From Pseudomonadota bacterium (GTDB lineage Bacteria; Pseudomonadota; Alphaproteobacteria; Sphingomonadales; Sphingomonadaceae), in the NCBI GenBank assembly GCA_963205175.1, contig CAUJIW010000161.1:1-32990 (forward strand): a stretch of DNA of 32,990 bases. The letters run 5' to 3'. Both the position numbers and the translations under genes were made by a program. A model generated the notes under the pieces. The model had not been told where the DNA came from, ran no database searches, and saw nothing but the letters and a program-made list of their open reading frames with translations. Positions 7,515 through 14,898 of this stretch are shown in pieces. Within the stretch, counting starts at the first letter, position 1; each line of letters starts with the position of its first letter.

Positions 7515-9206
7515 TCAGCTCCCTTTGCCGGCCGCGGTGCGTTTCGCTTCCTCTTCCGCCACCAGTTCCTTCTTCGACAGTTTGCCGATCATCGTCTTGG
7601 GCAGCGCATCTCGGACTTCCACCGCCACCGGCCGCTCGTGCTTGGCGACCTTGTCCTTCAGATAATCGAGCAGAGCGGTACCATCGACACCGGCCGCCGC
7701 CTCGGACTTCAGCACCACGAACGCCTTGGGCTTCTGGCCGAGATAGGCGTCGGGAATGCCGATCACCGTCGCTTCCTTGACCGCCGGGTGCTGGTAGAGC
7801 GCCTCCTCGATCATGCGCGGGTAGACCTTGAAGCCACCGACCATGATCATGTCCTTCAGGCGGTCGATGATGAAGGTGTAGCCGTCGGCATCGATGTAAC
7901 CGACGTCGCCGGTGCGCAGCCGGCCATCGGCGAACACCAGATCGCCCGAACGCTGCCAGTAGCCGCGCATCACCTGCGGGCCGACGATGGTGATCTCGCC
8001 CGCCTCGCCCTGCGGCAACACCCGGGTCGGGTCTTCCTTGTCGACGATGATGATGTCGGTCCCCGGCAGCGGCAGGCCGATGGAGCCCGGCCGGTTCTCG
8101 CCATGAAAGGGATTGGTGGAAACGACACCCGAACTCTCGGTCAGGCCATAGCCTTCCGACACGATGGCGCCAGTCTTGGCCTCGAACTGCTTTTTCAGTT
8201 CCACCGGCATCGGCGCGCCGCCGGAAATGCACAGGCGAATCGAGGTCAGGTCGTACTTATCGAGCTTGGGATGCGACAGCAGGGCAGTATACATCGTGGG
8301 CACGCCCGGCACCACGGTGACGCGGCGCTTGTGGATGGTTTTCAGCGCCTGGGTCAGCTCGAATTTCGGCAGCATGACGATTTCGGCACCCACCAGCGTG
8401 GTGAGATTCAGCACCACGGTGTTGGCGAACACGTGGAAGAAGGGCAGCGCGCCGAACATGCGGTCATGGCCCTCGCGCGCTTTCTCGTCGATCGCCGCCA
8501 CCTGCTGGGCATTGATGGTCAGGTTGGCGTGCGTCAGCATCGCCCCCTTGGGCACGCCGGTGGTGCCGCCGGTGTACTGCAGCAACGCCAGATCGCGTTC
8601 GGGATCGATCTCGACCGGGCGGAGGTTGCCATCGTTGGCCAGCAGCTCATCGAAGCCGATATGGCGGATATCGAGCTTCACCTTCGCCTGCTCGCGCCGC
8701 TTGAACACCCGGTAGAGCAGGCTCTTGGCCGGCGGCAGCGCGTCCGCGAGCGAGCCCACCACCAGGCAGCGCAGCCGCGAGGTCTCCAGCACTTCCGACA
8801 TGGTGGCGTACAGGCTGGCGACGTCGAGACAGACCATGATGTCGGTCTGCGAGTCCTCGACCTGTGCCTGCAGCTCCGAGGCCGAATAGAGCGGCGAGAA
8901 GTTCACCACCGTGCCGCCGGCCTTGAGAATGGCGTAGTAGGCGATCACGTAATGCGGGCAGTTGGGCAGGAACAGGCCAACCTTGATGCCCTTGCCGACC
9001 CCGAGAATCTGGAACCCGCGCGCCGCGCGCGTCACCTGTTCGGCAATCTCGCGGTAGGTCCAGCGACGGCCGAGAAAGTCGAGGTAGGGCGCGTCGGGCT
9101 GGCGCGCCGCCGAGCGTTCGAGCAGCGCCGGCACCGGCAGTGCCTCGAACGGAGTGTCCCACGGCTGGGCATGACTATACCCTTCGAGCCACGGCCTTTC
9201 TGTCAC
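7515..9206 (-). CDS. Long-chain fatty-acid--CoA ligase (AMP-binding enzyme)
   Basis: A 563-residue acyl-activating enzyme of the FadD type that forms acyl-CoA from a free acid, ATP and CoA through an acyl-adenylate. The P-loop-like motif YTGGTTGVPKGA is at residues 211-222, EGYGLTESSG near 360, RTGDVGYIDADGY and DRLKDMIMVGGFKVYP follow, and the C-terminal Lys in LPKTMIGKLSKKEL is the adenylation lysine. The length fits FadD. The start is GTG at 9204-9206 with a strong GGGGAGGA site; no ATG gives the family N-terminus. It is second in a cluster with an MBL-fold hydrolase, an SDR and two acyl-CoA dehydrogenases, so it probably supplies the acyl-CoA that they oxidise. Chain length and type of acid are not readable. 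Confidence 0.92.
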   Translation of the reverse strand: MTERPWLEGYSHAQPWDTPFEALPVPALLERSAARQPDAPYLDFLGRRWTYREIAEQVTRAARGFQILGVGKGIKVGLFLPNCPHYVIAYYAILKAGGTVVNFSPLYSASELQAQVEDSQTDIMVCLDVASLYATMSEVLETSRLRCLVVGSLADALPPAKSLLYRVFKRREQAKVKLDIRHIGFDELLANDGNLRPVEIDPERDLALLQYTGGTTGVPKGAMLTHANLTINAQQVAAIDEKAREGHDRMFGALPFFHVFANTVVLNLTTLVGAEIVMLPKFELTQALKTIHKRRVTVVPGVPTMYTALLSHPKLDKYDLTSIRLCISGGAPMPVELKKQFEAKTGAIVSEGYGLTESSGVVSTNPFHGENRPGSIGLPLPGTDIIIVDKEDPTRVLPQGEAGEITIVGPQVMRGYWQRSGDLVFADGRLRTGDVGYIDADGYTFIIDRLKDMIMVGGFKVYPRMIEEALYQHPAVKEATVIGIPDAYLGQKPKAFVVLKSEAAAGVDGTALLDYLKDKVAKHERPVAVEVRDALPKTMIGKLSKKELVAEEEAKRTAAGKGS

Positions 9207-9266
9207 GCCTGTCCTCCCCGTCCGCCGCGCGTCATGGCCGAGCGCGGTCGGATCATCCTAACCTCG

Positions 9267-10355
9267 TCACGGCACCACGAACAGGTCGTGGTCGGCCTCG
9301 CGCTGGCGCCGCAGCCGCCCCTGACCTTCAAGATAGTGCAGGTGCGACAGCGCCTCGCCGGTCGCCATCATGATGTCGCTGTTGGTGATCGGTCGCTTGA
9401 ACAGCGTCTCGAAGGTCTCGCGCACCTTGCGCGGTTCGCGGCAACGCTCGATCAGGCGGTCGAGCTTGCGCTCATGGTCGAGCCGCAGCTGGTCAAGGCG
9501 CGCATGCAGGCCATGGAAGGGCTCATTGTGCGACGGCAATACCAGCAGACTGTCAGGCAGCAGCTTCAGCCGATCGAGACTGTCGAACCATTCCTCCAGC
9601 GGGTTGGCATCGAATTCCGCCACATGCACCGAGACGTTGGGCGTGATGCGCGGCAGCACCTGGTCACCGGCGATCAGCACCCCCGCCTCCTCGCACACCA
9701 GACAGGCATGTTCGGGCGAATGACCGCGCCCGACCACCACCCGCCAGGTCCGCCCGCCAATGGTCAGCGCGTCATCATCCCGCATCCGGTGATACTGCAC
9801 CGGCAACGGTGTCACCGCGTTGCCAAACCGCCCCCAGCCACGGCCACGGAAGGCCTCCAGATCCTCGCCGTCCCAGCCGGCGCGGCCGTAGAAGGTCATC
9901 GCCTCGACCGGCGGCTCCTCCTGCTGGTCGAGCATCAGCATGCGGGCGGTCAGATACTCGCCGCGCGTCATGCACAAGGTGGCGCCGGTGTGCCGGCACA
10001 GCCAGCCCGCCTGTCCGAGATGGTCGGGATGCATGTGGGTGACGATGACGCGGGTGACCGGCTTGCCGCCCAGCGGCCCCGCCAGCAGCCCTTGCCACAG
10101 CGCGCGGGTCTCGTCGGTGCGCAATCCGGTGTCCACCAGCACCCAGCCGTCGCCGTCGTCGAGCACGTAGAGGTTGATATGGTCGAGCCCCGCCGGCATC
10201 GGCATCCGCAGCCACAGCACGCCGGCCGCCACCTCCTTGAGCTCGCCCGGCGCCGGCCACCAGCGACCGAACGGATAGCTCAGGCCGCGAAACTCGACGG
10301 CCTCGATGGGCGCCTGTTCCTCGATTTCGAGGTCGGTCAGCGATTGATCGGTCAT
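9267..10355 (-). CDS. MBL-fold metallo-hydrolase with C-terminal winged-helix region
   Basis: A 362-residue metallo-beta-lactamase-fold hydrolase. The metal site is complete: THMHPDHLG at 106-114 (His107, His109, Asp111, His112), GHSPEHACL, the bridging Asp in LIAGDQVLP, and His in LPSHNEPFHG. The last ~90 residues resemble the winged-helix extension of the LACTB2/glyoxalase-II-like group. Reactions in this family include thioester, lactone and phosphodiester hydrolysis; as first gene of an acyl-CoA cluster it may act on an acyl-CoA or lactone intermediate, but that is inference. The ATG at 10353-10355 has a GGGAG site, and a 24-bp palindrome lies 20 bp upstream. The fadD-like gene follows after 60 bp. 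Confidence 0.88.
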   Translation of the reverse strand: MTDQSLTDLEIEEQAPIEAVEFRGLSYPFGRWWPAPGELKEVAAGVLWLRMPMPAGLDHINLYVLDDGDGWVLVDTGLRTDETRALWQGLLAGPLGGKPVTRVIVTHMHPDHLGQAGWLCRHTGATLCMTRGEYLTARMLMLDQQEEPPVEAMTFYGRAGWDGEDLEAFRGRGWGRFGNAVTPLPVQYHRMRDDDALTIGGRTWRVVVGRGHSPEHACLVCEEAGVLIAGDQVLPRITPNVSVHVAEFDANPLEEWFDSLDRLKLLPDSLLVLPSHNEPFHGLHARLDQLRLDHERKLDRLIERCREPRKVRETFETLFKRPITNSDIMMATGEALSHLHYLEGQGRLRRQREADHDLFVVP

Positions 10356-10375
10356 ACAGATACTCCCGCACCCAG

Positions 10376-10399
10376 CTTTACGTTGACGTAAACGTAAAG
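10376..10399 (-). promoter_or_regulatory. 24-bp palindromic operator, MerR/LiuR-like
   Basis: Perfect 9-bp arms CTTTACGTT and AACGTAAAG enclose GACGTA, 20 bp upstream of the MBL-fold gene start. The core TTGACGTAAACGTAAA (10383-10398) is very close to what I recall as the LiuR (MerR-family) site of proteobacterial branched-chain and fatty-acid degradation operons. On the minus strand a TAGACT -35-like hexamer overlaps the upstream edge, so the palindrome would lie in a long -35/-10 spacer, as is usual for MerR activators. No MerR gene is in the window. Confidence 0.65.
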
Positions 10400-10436
10400 T
10401 CTAGGCGACGCTTCACGCCGGACGATGGTGGTCCGA

Positions 10437-11114
10437 TCAGTCGACGTGAAAAGTCGTGAAGTCCTCCAGCGGCGCGCGCCGCGCCACCAGCCGGTTCACC
10501 ACGGCGTCGCTATCCTTGTAGCCGATCGCCATGCCGCAAAAGAGCATCTGCTCGGCGGGCGGCTGGAGGAAGGCGTCCACGGTCTTGTGGAAGATCGACC
10601 AGCATTCCTGCGGGCAACTGTCGAGACCGGCCTCGCGCAACAGCAGCATCACCGTCTGCAGGTACATGCCGAGGTCGGACCACTGCGGCGCCCCCATCTG
10701 ACGGTCGACGTAGCAGAAGATCGCCAGCGGCGCGCCGAAGAACTGGTAGTTGTTGGCGAACCACATCATGCGGGCAAGCTTGTCCTCGCGCGGGATGCCC
10801 AGCACGCCATACATGTCCTCGCCGACCTGGAAGCGGTAGTTGCTGTACGGCGCCTTGAGATCCTTGGGGTAGACATCGAACTCGTAAGGCGGCTCGCCCA
10901 TTGGCGCTTCCTGCACCCGTTTGGCCATGATCGCCTTGAAGCGGGCCATGGCGTCGCCGGCCAGCACATGGATCTGCCAGGGTTGCAGGTTGCCGCCCGA
11001 CGGCGCGCGGGATGCCTTGGCAAGCACATCACGGATGGTATCGACCGACACCGGGGTATCCAGGAATGCACGCACCGAACGCCGTGATGCCACGGCTTGC
11101 GTCACTGACATCAT
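10437..11114 (-). CDS. Nitroreductase-family FMN oxidoreductase
   Basis: A 225-residue protein of the nitroreductase superfamily, which uses FMN and NAD(P)H to reduce nitroaromatics, quinones or related compounds. The FMN-phosphate segment SRRSVRAFLDTPVSVD, the RAPSGGNLQPW motif, GMYLQTVMLLLREAGLDSCPQECW and the C-terminal GMAIGYKD are all present. The start is placed at the first of two adjacent ATGs (11112-11114), five bases after GGAGAG; the frame stays open upstream but without family sequence. It is transcribed in the same direction as the acyl-CoA cluster, but the operator-like palindrome and a small CGGAC/GTCCG hairpin (10419-10435) separate them, so it is probably its own unit. The physiological substrate is unknown. 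Confidence 0.9.
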   Translation of the reverse strand: MMSVTQAVASRRSVRAFLDTPVSVDTIRDVLAKASRAPSGGNLQPWQIHVLAGDAMARFKAIMAKRVQEAPMGEPPYEFDVYPKDLKAPYSNYRFQVGEDMYGVLGIPREDKLARMMWFANNYQFFGAPLAIFCYVDRQMGAPQWSDLGMYLQTVMLLLREAGLDSCPQECWSIFHKTVDAFLQPPAEQMLFCGMAIGYKDSDAVVNRLVARRAPLEDFTTFHVD

Positions 11115-11425
11115 TGAGACTCTCCAATAACAGCTGATCAAGAACGACATGAATGAAGGCGCGCATGGTAACTGCCCCAGCGCCTGCGGCAAGAGGGATC
11201 ATGTCACGGTGGAATTCTCCAAACCGGCACTGTGACACTCATGGTTTCCACCAAATTGGATATTGCCCCCGCCGCCAGGGTTCGTTCCGTCACCGCACGC
11301 GCCGCGTCGTCGCCCTGTTCAGCCGAGGACACGCCGAGCCGCCGGTCGATGGCGGCACGGGCACGCCAGACTCTCCGCCAAGGGCGGTTGAGCCCATCGG
11401 CCGACTCGCCTAGTGTGGCCCGACC
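11115..11425. other. Intergenic stretch without a recognisable gene
   Basis: This 311-bp gap separates the divergent nitroreductase and pgsA. Short open frames exist on both strands but they show no domain-like sequence and no convincing ribosome site. An imperfect pair of 7-bp arms, GGTGGAA (11208-11214) and TTCCACC (11246-11252), is the only structure seen. Promoters for both flanking genes must lie here but no clear boxes stand out. Confidence 0.5.
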
Positions 11426-11986
11426 ATGTTGACGAGCCTGCCCAATCTGCTGACGCTGAGCCGCATCTTCGCGGTTCCCCTGCTGGTATTCATGCTGTGG
11501 GGGCCGACCTGGATCGGTTCGCTGGGGGCGTTTGCCCTGTTCTGCGTCGCCGGCATCACCGACTATATCGACGGCTATCTGGCGCGAGCCCAGGGTACGG
11601 TGTCCAAGCTTGGTCAGTTCCTTGACCCGATCGCCGACAAGATCATGGTCGCCGCGGTCATCATCATGCTGGTGGCGGAGCGGGTGATATCCGGCGTGCA
11701 TGTGATCGCCGCCATCATCATCCTGCTGCGCGAGATCGCGGTATCGGGTCTGCGCGAATTCCTGGCGGGTGTTAAGGTCTCGGTGCCGGTGAGCCGGCTG
11801 GCCAAATGGAAGACCGCCTTCCAGATGATCGCGCTCGGCGCGCTGATCCTGGAGGGCGCCGCCCGGTTCCAGTTCTCCTGGCTGCCGGCCCATGAAGTCG
11901 GTCTGCTCTGCCTTTGGCTGGCAGCGGCAATGACGGCGATTACCGGCTACGACTATCTGCGGGTCGGCATCCGGCACATGAGCTAG
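11426..11986 (+). CDS. pgsA: CDP-diacylglycerol--glycerol-3-phosphate 3-phosphatidyltransferase
   Basis: A 186-residue inner-membrane CDP-alcohol phosphotransferase that makes phosphatidylglycerol phosphate, the first committed step to phosphatidylglycerol and cardiolipin. The full signature DxxDGxxARx8Gx3Dx3D is present (Asp46, Asp49-Gly50, Ala53-Arg54, Gly63, Asp67, Asp71), within TDYIDGYLARAQG and GQFLDPIADK. Several hydrophobic segments (about 13-33, 34-46, 74-100, 125-145, 155-175) fit the family's multi-pass topology. The ATG at 11426 begins with the usual NLLTLSRI start region; its ribosome site is weak. It is 11 bp upstream of moaD, an arrangement common in alphaproteobacteria, so it is probably co-transcribed with moaDE. 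Confidence 0.95.
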   Translation: MLTSLPNLLTLSRIFAVPLLVFMLWGPTWIGSLGAFALFCVAGITDYIDGYLARAQGTVSKLGQFLDPIADKIMVAAVIIMLVAERVISGVHVIAAIIILLREIAVSGLREFLAGVKVSVPVSRLAKWKTAFQMIALGALILEGAARFQFSWLPAHEVGLLCLWLAAAMTAITGYDYLRVGIRHMS

Positions 11987-11997
11987 GATGACATGCG

Positions 11998-12249
11998 ATG
12001 CACCTCCTCTACTTCGCCTGGGTGCGTGAACGCATCGGACTGGACGCGGAAGCCCTCGCGCCGCCGGCTACGGTGACCACGGTCGCCGACCTGCTGGACT
12101 GGCTTGGCCGCCGCAGCGCCGGCCATGCCGAGGCGTTCGCCGACCGGACGCGCCTGCGTGTCGCGGTCGATCAGATATTCGCCGACATGAGCACGCCCGT
12201 CGCCAGCGCCCGCGAGATTGCCATCTTCCCACCCGTGACCGGCGGATGA
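11998..12249 (+). CDS. moaD: Molybdopterin synthase sulfur-carrier subunit
   Basis: An 83-residue ubiquitin-fold protein that carries the thiocarboxylate sulfur used to convert cyclic pyranopterin monophosphate to molybdopterin. The start MHLLYFAWVRERIG, the TVADLLDWL segment, and the obligatory C-terminal Gly-Gly (FPPVTGG then stop) identify it, and the length is normal. The terminal glycine must be exposed, and the stop codon follows directly. The stop overlaps the moaE start (ATGA at 12246-12249), so the two subunits are translationally coupled, as expected for a heterotetramer. Ribosome site AGGA is weak but well placed. Confidence 0.95.
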   Translation: MHLLYFAWVRERIGLDAEALAPPATVTTVADLLDWLGRRSAGHAEAFADRTRLRVAVDQIFADMSTPVASAREIAIFPPVTGG

Positions 12250-12728
12250 TCGGCCTCCGTGTCCAGGCCGAGGATTTCAACCTCGCCGCGGAGGTCGACC
12301 GGCTGCGCGCCGGCCGAGCCGACATCGGCGCCATCGTCACCTTCACCGGCCTGGTGCGTGACATGGCCGATGGCGCGCCGCTGACGGCGATGACGCTGGA
12401 GCACTACCCCGGCATGGTCGAGCGCCAGCTCGCCGCCATCTGCGCCGAGGCCGAGGCCCGCTGGCCCTTGCAGGGCGGTACGGTGATCCACCGGTTCGGC
12501 CGCCTGACACCGGGCGACCAGATCGTGCTGGTGGCCACGGCCTCGGCCCATCGTCAGGCCGCGTTCGAGGCGGCCATGTTCATCATGGACTGGCTGAAGA
12601 CACGCGCGCCATTCTGGAAACTGGAGGAACGCGGCGGCGATCGCCACTGGGTCGACGCCCGGACAAGCGACGATGCCGCCGCCCGTCGCTGGCGCGACCC
12701 GTCTGCACCCGGGATTACTCGGCGTTGA
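12246..12728 (+). CDS. moaE: Molybdopterin synthase catalytic subunit
   Basis: A 160-residue catalytic subunit that joins MoaD to form molybdopterin synthase. Family motifs are in order: GAIVTFTGLVRD (residues 28-39), LEHYPGMVERQL, VIHRFGRLTPGDQIVLVATASAHRQAAFEAA, and LKTRAPFWKLEE containing the active-site Lys region. It starts within the moaD stop codon. The C-terminus (about 20 residues after the WVDAR segment) is low in conservation, and its last 14 nt overlap the end of the convergent diguanylate cyclase gene. No terminator is visible between the two convergent genes. Confidence 0.95.
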   Translation: MIGLRVQAEDFNLAAEVDRLRAGRADIGAIVTFTGLVRDMADGAPLTAMTLEHYPGMVERQLAAICAEAEARWPLQGGTVIHRFGRLTPGDQIVLVATASAHRQAAFEAAMFIMDWLKTRAPFWKLEERGGDRHWVDARTSDDAAARRWRDPSAPGITRR

Positions 12729-14757
12729 TCACCCAGGGCCGGACCGCGGGCACGATGTCATCCCGGACCACCTGATTGCGCCCCTGACGTTTGGCCTGAT
12801 ACAGGGCCGCGTCCGCGCGTTTCAGGGCTTCCTCAATGTCGCCCGCGCCACCAACAACGCCCAGGCTGATGGTGAAGCGCAGCGGTCCGCGCGGTGTGGG
12901 GACGCTCGTGGCCTCGACAGCGGCTCGCAGGCGTTCAGCCAGACGTGCGGCGTCATCAACACCCACGCCCGGCAGCAGGATGGCGAATTCCTCGCCACCA
13001 AGGCGCACCAGGCAATCGTCCGCCCGCAACCGGCTGGCCACCATCGCCGCCATCAGTTCGAGCACCTGATCGCCCGTCGCATGACCGAAAGCGTCGTTGA
13101 CCTGCTTGAAGTGGTCGATGTCGAAGGCGATCAGCGACCATTCGCGCCCGGTAAGCCGCCATATGTCCGCCGCCGCCTCCGCAAACGGCCGGAAGCCACG
13201 GCGGTTGCAAGCGCCGGTGAGCGGATCGCGCGTCGCCAGCTCCCGCAGCTCGCCCTCCAGCCGTTTGGCCGACGTGACGTCGACGATGACGGTGATGAGA
13301 CCCTCCACCTGCCCCTCCGTGGACAGGATCGGCGCCTTGGCGCTGAGATAATGGCGATCGCCATCGCTGGCGGGAATGACGTAATCCACACTCTGCGGCT
13401 GCCCGGTGGCAATGACCACCTCCTCGGCGACCGTGATGCGTTCGGCCACATCCGGCGGCACCAGTTCATGGACGGTCTGCCCGAGCACGGGCTGACCGAC
13501 CGCGAAATGAACGTTGTGGAATGCGGGATTGGCGCGGATGTAACGGCCATCCAGATCCTTCACCACCACCGGATTGGGCATGGTGTCGATCAGCGTTTCC
13601 GCGAAGCGGCGCGACCGCTCGCTTTCCTGCCGGGCCAGCTCCGCGTCCCTGGCCTGTTTTTCCAGCGCCGCCGCCTGCGCCTCGATCCGCTCGCGCTGGA
13701 CCTGCAGTTCGCGCTCGCGGTTGCGTTGCTCGGTGATATCGAAAAGGACCGTCTGCACGGCGGACACGCCGAACCAGTCGGCAGGCGCCAGCACGGCCTT
13801 GACCCACATCGGCTTGCCGTCGCTGCGATAGACCTGGCCCGTCAGCGTCACCTGGCGCTGACGCCCCGCGCCGATGTCCTGCAATGCCGCCCGCAGCGAA
13901 TCCATCATCGCCGGCGAGGCCAGCCGGCCGCCGGAGGCCAGCACCAGGGTCTCGGCGGTATCGCGGTAACCGAACAGTTCGGCGAACGCGCGGTTGATGA
14001 GCACCGTCTTGCTATCCACCGTAATCAGCATGGGGTAGACGGCGTTGTCGATCAGCTCGCGGTACTGGTTTTCCAGGCGCTGCAGTGCGCCAAATGCCCT
14101 GACCGTCCGTCGCTCCATCGGACGGAAGATGAAAACCAATTCCGCCAGCAGCAGCAGCAGCGTCGCGCCCCAGGCGACAATCTGAAAGCCCTGCAGACGC
14201 GCGATATCCGCCTGTCCATCCCGTTCGAAGGCCGATACCGCCCGGCCGAGGTGACGCATCATCTCGGTCGGCCGGCGGGCGTTGAACTGGTCCAGGGCAT
14301 CTTTCCACAGCGCCGGGTCGTCAATCGGTGTGCCAGCCACCCGCCGCGCCGCGCGAATATATTCACGCACCCGCACATCAAGACGAATCGGCGGCGCGAA
14401 ATAGACCTGGTTCAGTTGGGCATGGCTGCCAGGCCCGCCCACCGCCGCGATCAGCGTCTTGTGGTCACGCTCCAGCAGTTCAATCGACCACACGAGCTGA
14501 CGTCGCGCATATTCGTAGGCATTGATCTGGGCAGCCGCCGGCAGCCGCCGGACGTTGAAGGCGATCCGCTGGGACAGCATGCTCTGCCGACCGGCGATCT
14601 GCATCAGTTCGAAGATTTCTTCCTGCCGGTGCGCGATGCGATAGGTCAGCAGAAAGCCCAGCGTCACCGACGCCGCGATCAGGACCAAGGCCAGTCCATG
14701 GCGCCATCGCAGCGACCACTTGAGGCCAGAGAGATCCACCGCGCGCATGTCGTCCAT
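12715..14757 (-). CDS. Membrane PAS-GGDEF diguanylate cyclase with PilJ/NarX-like sensor
   Basis: About 680 residues. Two membrane segments (about 21-39 and 191-211) bracket a periplasmic helical domain that begins with IAGRQSMLSQRIAF, the signature of type-IV-pilus methyl-accepting-type (NarX-like) sensors. Two PAS domains follow (about 230-340 and 385-500), then a GGDEF domain with active site RLGGEEFAILLPG near residue 590 and an RxxD inhibitory site (RADD) five residues before it. It should make cyclic di-GMP with product inhibition; there is no EAL domain. The ATG at 14755-14757 has AAGG five bases upstream; an in-frame GTG at 14772 is an alternative. The consensus Arg in the GRQRMLSQR motif is Ser here, so nitrate binding is uncertain. 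Confidence 0.9.
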   Translation of the reverse strand: MDDMRAVDLSGLKWSLRWRHGLALVLIAASVTLGFLLTYRIAHRQEEIFELMQIAGRQSMLSQRIAFNVRRLPAAAQINAYEYARRQLVWSIELLERDHKTLIAAVGGPGSHAQLNQVYFAPPIRLDVRVREYIRAARRVAGTPIDDPALWKDALDQFNARRPTEMMRHLGRAVSAFERDGQADIARLQGFQIVAWGATLLLLLAELVFIFRPMERRTVRAFGALQRLENQYRELIDNAVYPMLITVDSKTVLINRAFAELFGYRDTAETLVLASGGRLASPAMMDSLRAALQDIGAGRQRQVTLTGQVYRSDGKPMWVKAVLAPADWFGVSAVQTVLFDITEQRNRERELQVQRERIEAQAAALEKQARDAELARQESERSRRFAETLIDTMPNPVVVKDLDGRYIRANPAFHNVHFAVGQPVLGQTVHELVPPDVAERITVAEEVVIATGQPQSVDYVIPASDGDRHYLSAKAPILSTEGQVEGLITVIVDVTSAKRLEGELRELATRDPLTGACNRRGFRPFAEAAADIWRLTGREWSLIAFDIDHFKQVNDAFGHATGDQVLELMAAMVASRLRADDCLVRLGGEEFAILLPGVGVDDAARLAERLRAAVEATSVPTPRGPLRFTISLGVVGGAGDIEEALKRADAALYQAKRQGRNQVVRDDIVPAVRPWVINAE

Positions 14758-14803
14758 TGGTGCCTTATGCACCCGGAATGCTTAAATGCTGATTAAGAAT
14801 CCC

Positions 14804-14833
14804 CCCCGCCGGGACGAGCAGCAGACGGCGGGG
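14804..14833 (-). terminator. Possible terminator after the chemoreceptor gene
   Basis: Arms CCCCGCCG (14804-14811) and CGGCGGGG (14826-14833) enclose a 14-nt loop, 66 bp downstream of the chemoreceptor stop on the minus strand. A short GATTCTT follows instead of a clean T-run, so termination strength is uncertain. It separates the chemoreceptor from the diguanylate cyclase gene. Confidence 0.45.
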
Positions 14834-14898
14834 CTCAGTGGCTCCTGAACGCAAGCCACCATGCCCTCGCCGCCGAACCTCGTACCCTGGCGCGCCGG

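Noticed and set aside
6657..10391. Very long plus-strand open frame (over 1,200 codons) opposite the SDR, ligase and MBL genes
   Set aside because: His/Arg/Gln/Ala-rich shadow sequence without domains, created by high GC in the third codon position of the genuine minus-strand genes.
11232..11432. Possible 66-codon gene upstream of pgsA
   Set aside because: No ribosome site, no recognisable motif, and it runs into the pgsA start out of frame.
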